Source: Planctomycetota bacterium
GTDB taxonomy: Bacteria > Planctomycetota > PLA2 > JAEUHO01
Assembly (NCBI GenBank): GCA_020631815.1
Contig: JACKGW010000004.1
Location: 193,950 to 257,949, forward strand
Reading direction: 5' to 3'
DNA: 64,000 nt
Below, piece after piece: positions 52,201-61,209 of the stretch. The position numbers and the translations under genes were made by a program. The notes beneath the pieces are model-generated. The model made no database searches. It was not told the DNA's origin and worked only from the letters and a program-made list of their open reading frames with translations. The stretch's first letter is position 1. Every line of letters starts with the position of its first letter.

Positions 52201-53181
52201 TCAGGCGGTGAGCGCCTCGAGTGCGCGCTTCGTCTCGACGCGCACCATGCGCTTGCGCCACGAGTGCTCGTGGTCGGTGTTGTCGAGCGGGCGGGCCGGC
52301 TTCCACGCCGCCGCCGCGGCGGCGGCGATGCGGTCGGCGTCGGGCACCTCCCCCACCAACAGCTCTTCCGCGGCCGTGCAACGGATCGGGGACGAGCCCA
52401 CGCCGTTGACCACGATGGCGACCTCGGCGACCCGGTCGCCGTCGCGGCGCAGCCGCACGGCCACGCCCGCCACGGGGAAGTCGAACGCCCCACGGCGACG
52501 CACCTTGCGGTACGTGCTGACCGCATCGCCCTGGGCCGGCACGATCAACGAGGCCAGCACCTCGTCCGGTCGCTTGGCGAGGTACTCGATACCGTCGTCG
52601 CGGAACAGGTCCCCCACCGGGACCTCGCGCTCGTCGTCCGGACCCACGAGGCGCGCCCTGGCGCCCAGCGCGATGAGCGCGGGCACGCCGTCGGACGAGT
52701 TCACGGCCCAGCAGCGCGGGCTGCTCGGCGCCACCCAGCACGTCGTGCCGTCGCACTTCATGCAGAAGTCGATGGCGCGGCGCCACTCCCACGTCTGGTT
52801 GTAGTAGTTGCAGCGCGTGTCGAGGCAGACGTTGCCGCCGATGGTGCCCATGTTGCGCAGCACGGGCGTGCTGATGGTGGCCACGGCCTCGACCAGCGCC
52901 GGCGCCAAGCGGGCTGCGGCCGCATCGCGCTCCAGCGCGCGCAGCGTGGTGCCCGCGCCGATGACCACGTCGCCCTCCGGCGTGGAGGTGACGCCGGAGA
53001 AGCCCTCGACACCCGCCAGGCCCACGAGCGTGGACGCCTTCTGGTGGCGGCGCTTCATGTTGGGGAACAGGTCGGTGCCGCCGGCGACGACGCGCGCCGC
53101 GGGGCCTTCGCCCGCCAGGATGCGCACGACCTCGGCGAGGTCCTTCGGCGCGTGCCAGCGGAAGGGGGGAAGGCGCATCAT
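52201..53181 (-). CDS. FAD subunit of a 4-hydroxybenzoyl-CoA reductase-type molybdenum hydroxylase
   Basis: The 326-residue protein binds FAD (VVAGGTDLFPNMK near 32-43 and GTIGGNVCLDTRC near 112-124). It carries the insertion that marks the HcrB-type subunit, with cysteines at 124, 140, 143, 148 and 157. The spacing 124/140/148/157 (16, 8, 9) is the same as the ligand spacing I recall for the extra 4Fe-4S cluster of the Thauera enzyme (122/138/146/155). That cluster lets the enzyme run as a reductase. It starts with ATG inside the stop of the large subunit (ATGA). Confidence 0.85.
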   Translation of the reverse strand: MMRLPPFRWHAPKDLAEVVRILAGEGPAARVVAGGTDLFPNMKRRHQKASTLVGLAGVEGFSGVTSTPEGDVVIGAGTTLRALERDAAAARLAPALVEAVATISTPVLRNMGTIGGNVCLDTRCNYYNQTWEWRRAIDFCMKCDGTTCWVAPSSPRCWAVNSSDGVPALIALGARARLVGPDDEREVPVGDLFRDDGIEYLAKRPDEVLASLIVPAQGDAVSTYRKVRRRGAFDFPVAGVAVRLRRDGDRVAEVAIVVNGVGSSPIRCTAAEELLVGEVPDADRIAAAAAAAWKPARPLDNTDHEHSWRKRMVRVETKRALEALTA

Positions 53182-55664
53182 GGCGCGGTGCTCTCCTTCG
53201 TCGGGCGGCCGGTGCGGGGGGACGTTCCGTCCCCGCCCTCGGCGAGCGTCTTGATGCGGACGGTGTCCTCGATGCGCAGGTCGGGCAGCGGCTTGGGCGC
53301 GCAGCGACGGTCCTCGCGCTCCAGCGCCTTCAGCACGCGCTCGGGCGTGATCGGCGTCATGTCCACGCGCACCCCGACGGCGTCGTACACCGCGTTGGCG
53401 ATGGCCGGCATCATCGGCAGCAACGGCCCCTGACCGACCTCCTTGGCACCGAACGGACCGTTCGGGTCGGGGTCGGTCACGAGGTACGTGACGACCTCGG
53501 GCATCTCCTTCGTCGTGGGGCTCTTGTAGTCCAGCAACGACGGGATCTTGTGGACGCCGAAGCGGTTGGGGCGATAGGTCATCTCTTCCATGAGCGCTTC
53601 GCCGAGGCCCATGTAGACGCTGCCCTCGACCTGGCCGATTACGAGCATCTCGTTGATCGACTGACCGATGTCGTGGGCGATCCAGACCTTGTCGACGGTG
53701 ACGACGCCCGTCTCCTCGTCCACGTCCACCTCGACGACGGCCGCGCTGTAGGAGTAGGCGGGCGACGGTCCGACGCCCGCGCCGCGGTAGCGCCCGGGAG
53801 TGGGCGGCGGGGTGTAGCTGCCCGCCGTGGCGATCGTGCCGTGCTCGGCCTCGGCCTGCGAGACCGCCTCCGAGAACGTGATGCCGCGATCGGGGTCTTG
53901 CACGTCGAAGACGCGACCCTCGGCGAAGCGCAGCCGGTTGCCGGGGACGCCGAGCGTCTTGCCCGCCGTGCGGGCCACGATCTCGCGGGCTCGCTCGGCC
54001 GCTTGGATCGCGGCGTTGCCGACCATGAGCGTGACGCGGCTCGAGTACGAGCCGAGGTCGACGGGCGTGAGGTCCGTGTCGGCCGCGGTCACGCGGATGT
54101 CGGTGAGGTCGACGCCGAGGATCTCGGCGACGCACGTGGCCAGCACCGTGTCACTGCCCTGGCCGATGTCGGTCTCGCCGCAGAACACGGCCACGCCGCC
54201 ACCGCGGTCGAGCTTGAGCGTGACGCCCGAGTGCGGCATCGCGTTCCAGTAGATGGGCAGGCCCGCGCCGCAGATGTAGGACGAGCAGGCCAGGCCGATC
54301 CCGCGGCCGCGAGGCAGTTTGCCGCGCTTCTCGCGCCAGCCGCTGCCCTCGACCACCTTCTCGATGCACGGCCCGAGGCCCATCGAGCCGATGCGCAGCC
54401 AGTTGGCCGTGATGCCATGGGCCGGCTGCAGCTGCATGAGCCGCAGGTCGGCCGGGTCGATGCCGAGGGCCTCGGCCGCGCGGTCCATCTGGATCTCGAG
54501 GGCGAAGCGCGGCTGCGGCGTGCCGTGGCCGCGCTTGGGGCCGCACGGCGGCTTGTTCGTGAACGTACGCACGCCGTCGAAGCGATACGCCGGGATCTCG
54601 TACGTCACCGTCTGCAGCGCACCGGTGTAGTAGGTGCTGGCCACGCCGTAGGAGCCGTAGGCGCCGCCGTCGAGCAGCGTCCGGAAGTGCAGGCCCGTGA
54701 TGCGGCCGTCCTTGCGGAAGCCCATGGTGGCGCGCATGTGCACGGGGTGACGCCCGCGATGGCAGTAGAAGACCTCTTCGCGCGTGAGGCAGATCTTGAC
54801 CGGGCGGTTGGTGCGACGCGCCAGCTCGGCCACGACGATCTCGTGGTTGAACGGGTCGCTCTTGCCGCCGAAACCGCCCCCGTTGGGGCAGGCGATGATC
54901 CGCACGCGCGAGGGCGAGAGGCCCAGCACCTTGCTCGTGGCGCGGTGCAGGTAGTGCGGCGTCTGCGTGCTCGACCAGATCGTGATGCGACCGTCGGGCT
55001 CCTGCCACGCGAGCGTGGCGTGCTGCTCCATGGGCAGGTGGGTGTTGCCCTCGTAGAAGAACTCGTGGTCCAGCAGCAGGTCGGACTCGTCGAGCGCGGC
55101 CGCGACGTTGCCGAACTCCATCGACACGCGCTTGTGGACGTTGCCGTCGTCGCCGTAGTCGTGGATGGGCTCGATCTCGTTCTTGATGGCCTCGGCAGGC
55201 TCGAAGACGGGGTCGAGCGGCTCGTACTCCACGCGGATGTGGGACAGGGCCTCGAACGCCGTCTCTTCGTCCACGGCCGCCACGGCCGCCACGGGGTCGC
55301 CGACGAAGCGCACCTTGTCGCGGCAGAGCGCGTGCTCGTCTTGGCTCACGGGCAGGATGCCGAACGACGTCGGCAGCGCTTCGCCCGTGAGCACGGCGAC
55401 GACGCCCGGCAGCGCCTCGGCCGCGGAGGTGTCGATGCGCACGAGGCGGGCGTGGGCGACGTGGCTGCGCAGCAGCTTGGCATGCAGCATGCGCGGCAGC
55501 GACAGGTCGTCGGCGAAGCGCGTGGCGCCCGTGACCTTGGCGGGTCCGTCGACCTTGACGGGCGAGCGACCGATCAGGCGGTAGCCCTCGCGCAGCTGCT
55601 CGGCGAGGCCCTCGGCCTCGGGCGTGCGGGGCGCGTCCCCCTTGCTGGCGTCGGCGGCGCTCAT
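53178..55664 (-). CDS. Molybdopterin-binding large subunit of a xanthine dehydrogenase-family enzyme
   Basis: The 828-residue protein has the Mo-cofactor domains of the family: GRSPVKVDGPAKVTGATRFA near the N-terminus, PNGGGFGGKSD, and FGAKEVGQGP near the C-terminus with the conserved glutamate that acts as base. Together with its neighbours it forms a three-subunit hydroxylase or reductase. The HcrB-type partner points to an aromatic CoA thioester as substrate, but that is inference. It overlaps both neighbours by ATGA. Confidence 0.9.
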   Translation of the reverse strand: MSAADASKGDAPRTPEAEGLAEQLREGYRLIGRSPVKVDGPAKVTGATRFADDLSLPRMLHAKLLRSHVAHARLVRIDTSAAEALPGVVAVLTGEALPTSFGILPVSQDEHALCRDKVRFVGDPVAAVAAVDEETAFEALSHIRVEYEPLDPVFEPAEAIKNEIEPIHDYGDDGNVHKRVSMEFGNVAAALDESDLLLDHEFFYEGNTHLPMEQHATLAWQEPDGRITIWSSTQTPHYLHRATSKVLGLSPSRVRIIACPNGGGFGGKSDPFNHEIVVAELARRTNRPVKICLTREEVFYCHRGRHPVHMRATMGFRKDGRITGLHFRTLLDGGAYGSYGVASTYYTGALQTVTYEIPAYRFDGVRTFTNKPPCGPKRGHGTPQPRFALEIQMDRAAEALGIDPADLRLMQLQPAHGITANWLRIGSMGLGPCIEKVVEGSGWREKRGKLPRGRGIGLACSSYICGAGLPIYWNAMPHSGVTLKLDRGGGVAVFCGETDIGQGSDTVLATCVAEILGVDLTDIRVTAADTDLTPVDLGSYSSRVTLMVGNAAIQAAERAREIVARTAGKTLGVPGNRLRFAEGRVFDVQDPDRGITFSEAVSQAEAEHGTIATAGSYTPPPTPGRYRGAGVGPSPAYSYSAAVVEVDVDEETGVVTVDKVWIAHDIGQSINEMLVIGQVEGSVYMGLGEALMEEMTYRPNRFGVHKIPSLLDYKSPTTKEMPEVVTYLVTDPDPNGPFGAKEVGQGPLLPMMPAIANAVYDAVGVRVDMTPITPERVLKALEREDRRCAPKPLPDLRIEDTVRIKTLAEGGDGTSPRTGRPTKESTAP

Positions 55665-56197
55665 CGGCCGGCTCCCGGCGCAGTGCGCGCCGCGGCCGCC
55701 TGCTCGACGGCCTCGTAGATCTTGAGGTAGCCCGTGCAGCGGCAGAGGTTGCCGGAGAGCTCCTCGACGATGCGCTCGCGCGACGGCTGCGGGTCGTTTC
55801 GAAGGAGCGCCTCGGCGGTCAGCAAGAAGCCCGGCGTGCAGTAGCCGCACTGGGCGGCGCCGAGCTCGGCGAAGGCCTGCTGCAGCGGGTGCAAGCCGTC
55901 CGCACCCGCCATGCCTTCGACGGTCTCGATGTCGCGGCCTACCGACTGCAGCCCCAGGAGGAGGCACGACAGCTGGGGCTCGCCGTCGACGAGCACCGTG
56001 CACGTACCGCATTCGCCGAGCTCGCAGCCATGCTTGGTGCCGGTGAGGCCCATGTCCTCGCGCAGGACCTCGAGCAGCGTCTTGTGCGGGAGGAAGGCCA
56101 CCTCGTGGTCTTCGCCGTTGACGCGCAAGATGACGTGCGCCTTGCGGCGCGGATCGTCGGCTGTCGGACGGGCGCCGTCCTCGGATGCCACGGTCAT
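55661..56197 (-). CDS. 2Fe-2S subunit of the molybdenum hydroxylase
   Basis: The 178-residue protein has the two 2Fe-2S clusters of the family: the plant-ferredoxin motif HGCELGECGTCTVLVDG and the C-terminal cluster AQCGYCTPGF with LCRCTGY. It transfers electrons between the molybdenum and flavin subunits. It is the first gene of the operon; an N-terminal extension of about 20 residues is not part of the fold. Confidence 0.93.
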   Translation of the reverse strand: MTVASEDGARPTADDPRRKAHVILRVNGEDHEVAFLPHKTLLEVLREDMGLTGTKHGCELGECGTCTVLVDGEPQLSCLLLGLQSVGRDIETVEGMAGADGLHPLQQAFAELGAAQCGYCTPGFLLTAEALLRNDPQPSRERIVEELSGNLCRCTGYLKIYEAVEQAAAARTAPGAGR

Positions 56198-56323
56198 GCG
56201 CGTGCTCCTCCCCGCGGCCACCCGTCCAGGACGGCCGGCTGCGATCCTACGCCCCCTTCCTCGCACGCGAGCGCGAAGCGCGACCGCGGTCGCCCCCTAC
56301 GCCCCTGCCTCGCGCCCCGTGTG

Positions 56324-57424
56324 TCAGCGGGCAGGCTTGATCAGCTCGAAACCCGTGAGGAACGCGTCCAGGCCCTGCCGCAGCTCGGCCTCGCGGGCCA
56401 CGGGCGCCGTCGCCTTGAGGCGGTACAGGCGATCGGTGCCTCGCTTGAACACGACGGTGAGCAGCAGCAGGTCGCGACCGCCGATGCGGGCCTTCGCTTC
56501 GAGCCGCGTGGCCTCCTGCCCCACCACGGTGAGGGGCGCCGTCTCGGTCTCGGCGGCCTGCTCGTCGCGATAGAAGGCCTCGAGCCGACGCACGTCGTCC
56601 TCGGCGCTGCGGTCCCAGGAGAGCGCGTACACGTCGTACATGGGCGCATCGGCGTCCACGCCGGCGAACTGCACGATGTGGTTGCGCAGCGCGGGCAGGC
56701 TCACCGTGTAGCCCTCGGGGTACTTGCAGGCAAAGCCGTTGCGTTCGTCACGGAACACACCGGTGCCCTTGGGCCCCTGGGCGACATTCTCCGTGCTGAA
56801 GGTCATGCTCGACTCGAGCGAGCGCAGCGCGGCCTCGAAGCGGCTCCAGTGCGTCTGGCGCGCCTTGGCGTAGAGCAGGATCTCCCCACGCGGAGCGAGC
56901 CAGTACGTCGCGCGAACGCGCCACGGCACCGGCGGCGGCGGGACATTGGGATCGCTGCCCGGCGCCGGCTTGGGCCGTACGACGAACGTGGCGTCGAGCA
57001 CCACCTGGGCCACCGGGTTGGTCGGCGACGGCGGCACGGCGCGCGTGCCCGTCACCGTGATCTCGCGCGAGCTGGCCCAGTCCGAGCGCACGCGCGAGAG
57101 CAGCGCCTGCACGTCGGTGCTGGTGCGGCGGCGCGCGCTGAGCACGGCTTCGGCGTCGGTGTCCGGGTCGATCCACGTGGCCAAGCGCGTCCACTCGCTG
57201 GGACCGCTGCCTTCGGCGTTGAGCTTCCAGCCCTTGGGGCCGACCGCCGAGAGCCCCAGCTCCGCGTCGCGGAACGTCGGACCGGCATTCGGCGCCGGGT
57301 CTTCGCCGCGCGCCGCGGAGGCCGGGAGGACCAGGGCCAACGCGAGCAGGCCGGGCAGCATCGCGCCAAACGTCCGGCGGCGGACCGGGGCCGGAACGGC
57401 CAGTCGAGCGTCCGGGTCTTGCAT
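56324..57424 (-). CDS. Secreted hypothetical protein
   Basis: The 366-residue protein starts at the ATG at 57424 and has a signal peptide (LPGLLALALVLPASAARG). The mature part shows two similar halves of about 150 residues. Each includes a short phrase around an aromatic residue (KGWKLNAEG and EGYTVSLPA), as in PsbP-like or other small envelope domains. No enzyme motif is visible. The gene is divergent from the M48 protease gene, with 175 bases between. Confidence 0.65.
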   Translation of the reverse strand: MQDPDARLAVPAPVRRRTFGAMLPGLLALALVLPASAARGEDPAPNAGPTFRDAELGLSAVGPKGWKLNAEGSGPSEWTRLATWIDPDTDAEAVLSARRRTSTDVQALLSRVRSDWASSREITVTGTRAVPPSPTNPVAQVVLDATFVVRPKPAPGSDPNVPPPPVPWRVRATYWLAPRGEILLYAKARQTHWSRFEAALRSLESSMTFSTENVAQGPKGTGVFRDERNGFACKYPEGYTVSLPALRNHIVQFAGVDADAPMYDVYALSWDRSAEDDVRRLEAFYRDEQAAETETAPLTVVGQEATRLEAKARIGGRDLLLLTVVFKRGTDRLYRLKATAPVAREAELRQGLDAFLTGFELIKPAR

Positions 57425-57599
57425 CGCGCCCTCCACGGCGGTCCGGGTCGAGGACGAGTCTCGTGCCTTCGCCCCGCCTGCAGGGGGGGAAGGTACACGG
57501 AGCAGCGAGCCGCCTTCATCCACGCCGCTGGTGTCGGCGCGGTCGGGTTCCCGGAGTTCGCTCGCCCGCCCCCGCCTGGGGGGCGACACTCGGCCGCCC

Positions 57600-59645
57600 G
57601 TGTTCCCGGACCTCACCTTCCTCATCGCAATCATCCTCGGCCTCGGCGCCCTGGCCCCGGCCGCCTCGGCGCCGCCGCTGGGCCCCTGGGGCACGCTGCT
57701 CCTCCTGGGCGTCGTCGGCGGCTTGTCCCGCCTGGCCGTCCAGCGCGCGCGGGAGGCCCTGGAACAGGGCGAGCTCGAGGCCGCCTACGCGTCGGTCCGC
57801 TGGGTGGGGCTGTGGCCGCTCCTGGGCTGGGTGACCTGCCTCTCGGTCTTCGGCTGGGGCTCGTGGGTCGCCACGGTCGTACCGCGCGTGCTCTGGATGA
57901 TGCCGGTCGTCGTCCTGCTGCTGCCGCTGGTCGTGGCCTTCGGCTTCGCCTGGGCCGCACAAGGCGAGGTCGAAGGGGCGATTGCAAGGGCCCGCGGGCT
58001 CCTGCCCCGCACGGCATCCACGGCGGAGGCGGTCCGGGCCGGCCTCAAGCGCAACGCACTCGCCTTCGTGCCGCTCTTCGTGCTGCTGGGTCTCTCCGAG
58101 GCCTTCTACGTCGCCGGTGAGCTGGGCTTCGAGCCCGCGCGCGTCGCCGGCCTCTGGCTGGAGCACTTCCCGCTGCTGCAGCTGGCCCTCTTCGGGCTCC
58201 TGCTCGTGCTCGCGCTGCCCCTGCTCCCGGCCCTCGTCGGACGGCTGACCCAGGCCGAGCCGCTGCCTGCAGGCTCGCTGCGCACGCGCCTGGAGAGCGC
58301 GGCGGCCGCACTGCGCTTGCCCGTCAAGGACATCTATCTCTGGAACACGCACGGGCGCGTGCTCAACGCCATGGTCGTGGGCTTCGGACGCTCGCGTCGC
58401 ATCTTCCTCACGGACCGCTTGGCCACGGAGCTGCCCGAGGACGAGATCGAGGCCGTGTTCCTGCACGAGGCGGGGCACGCGGTGCGACGTCACATTCCGC
58501 TGTACCTCGTGCTGTTCCTGACGCTGGCCTTGTGGATCGAAGTGGTCCAAGGGCCGCTGATCGCGATGGGCATCTCGCCCTTCTTCATCCTGCTGCTCAA
58601 CCTGGCGCTGTTCTGGTTCGTGCTGCTCGGCGTGATCTCGCGACGCTTCGAGCGCGAGGCCGACCTCTTCGCGGTCGACTTCGCGGAGCGCGTGCCGCAG
58701 CCTTCCGTGCAGCTGCCTGGCCTGCTGGAGCCGCTCCCGGCGCCGGCCTTCCACCTGCTGCGCGCCTTCGACCGCCTCAACCGGGCCACGGGTGGACGCA
58801 GCCCCGCCCATCGCCACGGCACGCTGGAGGACCGCGCGCGTGTCGTTGCGGCCTACGCAGGCAGCGACGACGTGCGCCGGGGCGAGCGCCGCATCTCGCG
58901 GCGGTTGCGGCTCGGCATCGCGGTCGCCGCACTGGGCGCCCTGGTGCTCACCGGCATGCAGGTGCCGGCCCGTTGGGCCGAGGCCCGCGCCGGCGTACGC
59001 GGGGCCGACGCCGATCGCCTCGAGCGCGATGCGCTGGAGCTGGAGCTGGCCGGGCACACCGACGCGTCGCGTGCCGGCTTCGAGCAGGCACTCGCGGCGT
59101 GGCAGGACGTGGCCACTTCGAACCCGTCGCCCGGCGGTCGGCGCCAGGCCCAGGTGGCCGCCGCCGGCATCGCGCTGGATCACCTGGACGACCTCGCCGC
59201 CGCACGCGAGGCCATCGAGGCCGCCGGGCACGGATCGCCGGGCCAGGACGCCGCGTCCCCCGACCTGGAAGCGCGCTGGACCGCTTTCCTGCGCGAGACG
59301 ATCGCGGCGCGGCTCGCGGCACGAGAGGGCGATCTCGCCGCCGCCGAACGGGCACTGGGGCGCGCCGCGCGTCGACACGAGTCCTTGCGCGGCGCCGAGG
59401 GCCTGGCCGCGGAGGCCCATCGCTATGCCGACGAGATGATGCGGCTCTCGCGGGCGGTCGTGGACGCCGCCGCGCCCGACGACGCCGCGGGCGCCCTGCC
59501 CCGTCAGCTGGCCCGGCAGCGGCTGGCCGACATCGCGGGCGGCTCGAACCCCGACGTGCACTGGCGCGAGCTTCGTGCCATCGCCAAGAAGGCGCTCGAC
59601 CGCCTCACGGCTTCTTCGACGACGCCTGCACCAGACCCCAACTGA
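57600..59645 (+). CDS. M48-type membrane metalloprotease with C-terminal helical repeats
   Basis: The 681-residue protein has several membrane segments before a zinc protease domain: HEAGH at 289-293 (FLHEAGHAVRRH) and a downstream FEREADLFAVDFA with the third ligand. These are hallmarks of the Ste24/HtpX class. A further membrane segment near residue 440 is followed by about 220 residues of Ala/Arg-rich helices that look like TPR repeats. The start is the GTG at 57600 with no strong ribosome site nearby, so the N-terminus is tentative. It probably degrades or processes membrane proteins. Its last 41 bases overlap the next, convergent gene. Confidence 0.85.
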   Translation: MFPDLTFLIAIILGLGALAPAASAPPLGPWGTLLLLGVVGGLSRLAVQRAREALEQGELEAAYASVRWVGLWPLLGWVTCLSVFGWGSWVATVVPRVLWMMPVVVLLLPLVVAFGFAWAAQGEVEGAIARARGLLPRTASTAEAVRAGLKRNALAFVPLFVLLGLSEAFYVAGELGFEPARVAGLWLEHFPLLQLALFGLLLVLALPLLPALVGRLTQAEPLPAGSLRTRLESAAAALRLPVKDIYLWNTHGRVLNAMVVGFGRSRRIFLTDRLATELPEDEIEAVFLHEAGHAVRRHIPLYLVLFLTLALWIEVVQGPLIAMGISPFFILLLNLALFWFVLLGVISRRFEREADLFAVDFAERVPQPSVQLPGLLEPLPAPAFHLLRAFDRLNRATGGRSPAHRHGTLEDRARVVAAYAGSDDVRRGERRISRRLRLGIAVAALGALVLTGMQVPARWAEARAGVRGADADRLERDALELELAGHTDASRAGFEQALAAWQDVATSNPSPGGRRQAQVAAAGIALDHLDDLAAAREAIEAAGHGSPGQDAASPDLEARWTAFLRETIAARLAAREGDLAAAERALGRAARRHESLRGAEGLAAEAHRYADEMMRLSRAVVDAAAPDDAAGALPRQLARQRLADIAGGSNPDVHWRELRAIAKKALDRLTASSTTPAPDPN

Positions 59646-60771
59646 GCAGCGACAGGCCACCCGGGCGCTGCAGGACGACCTCGAGGGCCGCGGCGTCGGA
59701 CGGCTCGCCCAGGGCCGCGACGACGGCGGCCCAGGCCTTGTCCGCGGGCGCGGAGGCCGCCGCGTCGAACGTGGCCTGGCCCTCCCCCTTCAAGTCGGCT
59801 TCGGGGCCAACCAGCAGCGCAGGGGGTGTCGTGTCGTCGAGCACGCGCACCGTCTTGGTGGGCGTCAGGTAGGCCTCCGTCGAGGCGACGGCGAGCGGAT
59901 CACCCCCCGACATCGCCACGCTCAGCGCCACGTGCCCGACGCTGCCCTTCAACGAGCCCGCGACGTCGCGCAGCGTGCGGCCGCCCTCGATGGCCACGCG
60001 CAGCGCCACGCTGAACGGCAGCCCGTGTCCGAACCCGCGCCACGGCGCGGGCACCTCGACGTCGGCGCTCGCGACGAGCAGCAGCGGGCCCTTGGCGGAC
60101 GCCTCGCGGGGCAGGGGATCCTGCGCCACCACGAGCCCGCCGAGGGCACCCGGCCATGCGAGCGACAGCGTGGCGGGGCGTCCGTCGGTCGGTCGCCTGA
60201 GCACCCAGACGAGCTCGCTTGCGAGAAGCTGCGCATCGGGGCCGACCCAGCGGCAGCGCACGTCGGTTCCGCCTCCTTCCACGCGAAAGGCGGCCAGGGC
60301 GCCCCGCAGGCGCGGGGCGACGCCGCGCATGCGCAAGGCGTCGCGCAGCACTTCCACCTCGATCAGCTCGAGCGGCTCCATGCCCACTTCGGCGGCCAGC
60401 GCGTCCAGCTCCTGCCGCACACGCTCGGGCAAGCGAAACGCCGCCGCGTCGACGACGTCTTCGATGTGGCTTCGCAGGGCGGCTGCGGCCGGGCCGTCGT
60501 CGTCGGGCGCGACGCCCAGGGCATCCCGCCAGAGCGCCTCGCGCCACCGCGTGTGCAGCGCACGAATGCGCGCGCCCAGCAAGCGGCCCTGGGCACGCCC
60601 CATCTCGCTGGCCGTGCCCGACAGCTCGAGCACGCGCTGCGCCGCGTCGAAGCTGCCGCCGACCGTCGTGGCGGTACCCCCGGAGGGCTCGCCGCACGCG
60701 GTCGCGAGGAAGGCGAAACCAAGGGCCAGGCCGGCGCGTGGGAGGCATCGGAGCACGTCGATCATGCGCAT
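59605..60771 (-). CDS. Lipoprotein related to C45 (acyl-coenzyme A:6-APA acyltransferase-like) hydrolases
   Basis: The 388-residue protein has a lipobox (LGFAFLATAC). Its body follows the C45/NTN-hydrolase plan: LSGTASEMGRAQGRLLG near the start, RVRQELDALAAEVGM and later WPGALGGLVVAQD with GHGLPFSVALRVAIEGG. In C45 enzymes a nucleophile cysteine follows a glycine (Gly-Cys-x-Ala-Phe). Here the matching site reads RGALAAF, so the cysteine is probably lost. It may be a binding protein rather than an enzyme. The family match is by pattern only. Confidence 0.6.
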   Translation of the reverse strand: MRMIDVLRCLPRAGLALGFAFLATACGEPSGGTATTVGGSFDAAQRVLELSGTASEMGRAQGRLLGARIRALHTRWREALWRDALGVAPDDDGPAAAALRSHIEDVVDAAAFRLPERVRQELDALAAEVGMEPLELIEVEVLRDALRMRGVAPRLRGALAAFRVEGGGTDVRCRWVGPDAQLLASELVWVLRRPTDGRPATLSLAWPGALGGLVVAQDPLPREASAKGPLLLVASADVEVPAPWRGFGHGLPFSVALRVAIEGGRTLRDVAGSLKGSVGHVALSVAMSGGDPLAVASTEAYLTPTKTVRVLDDTTPPALLVGPEADLKGEGQATFDAAASAPADKAWAAVVAALGEPSDAAALEVVLQRPGGLSLLSWGLVQASSKKP

Positions 60772-61209
60772 CGGACGCCACCTTCCCACGACCCCTCCCA
60801 GGCTCCCCGATCGGCCTGCGACGGCGGCCCGAGGGCGACCTTCGCGCTCCGCTCCGCGGGGCCCCCGCGAGCCACCGCACGCGGCCGGAGATCCACCTCC
60901 CGGACGAGCCCCTGAAAGCCCTGTCATCAGGGCTTTGGAGGGGTCTGCGCAGGGGCTCGGCACGAGGGGTTGGAGCGTTCCCCGGGCCCCCGATTCCCGT
61001 CGTGGGAAAGGCCCCGCACGGCTAGCATGAAGAACCGCCGCCGCGCCGCTCCAACCCATTGGTTTTCCAGTGGTTTACGACGCGCGGCCGGGGCGCCTCC
61101 GGCTCGGCTCGGGAGCGCATGGAACCGCATCGAGGTGAGGGAGCCGCGCCTGGCGTTCGAGCACGCCTGACCGCGACAGCCAACACCTTCGAAGCGACGC
61201 GAGAGGACG
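60772..61209 (+). other. 438-bp region upstream of gyrA and the lipoprotein gene
   Basis: The region holds promoters for two divergent genes. It includes a nested stem structure at 60906-60958, described separately. The 250 bases before gyrA contain no gene; the sequence near 61055-61080 is relatively AT-rich (CCATTGGTTTTCCAGTGG) and might hold the gyrA promoter. Confidence 0.45.
60906..60958 (+). promoter_or_regulatory. Nested two-stem structure between the lipoprotein gene and gyrA
   Basis: An inner perfect 9-bp stem, AAAGCCCTG (60915-60923) with CAGGGCTTT (60928-60936) around TCAT, is enclosed by an outer perfect 9-bp stem, GAGCCCCTG (60906-60914) with CAGGGGCTC (60950-60958). A 13-base bulge lies on the 3' side only. 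The two stems stack directly on the 5' side. It may be a leader structure or a cruciform between divergent promoters; no known riboswitch class is recognised. Confidence 0.65.
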
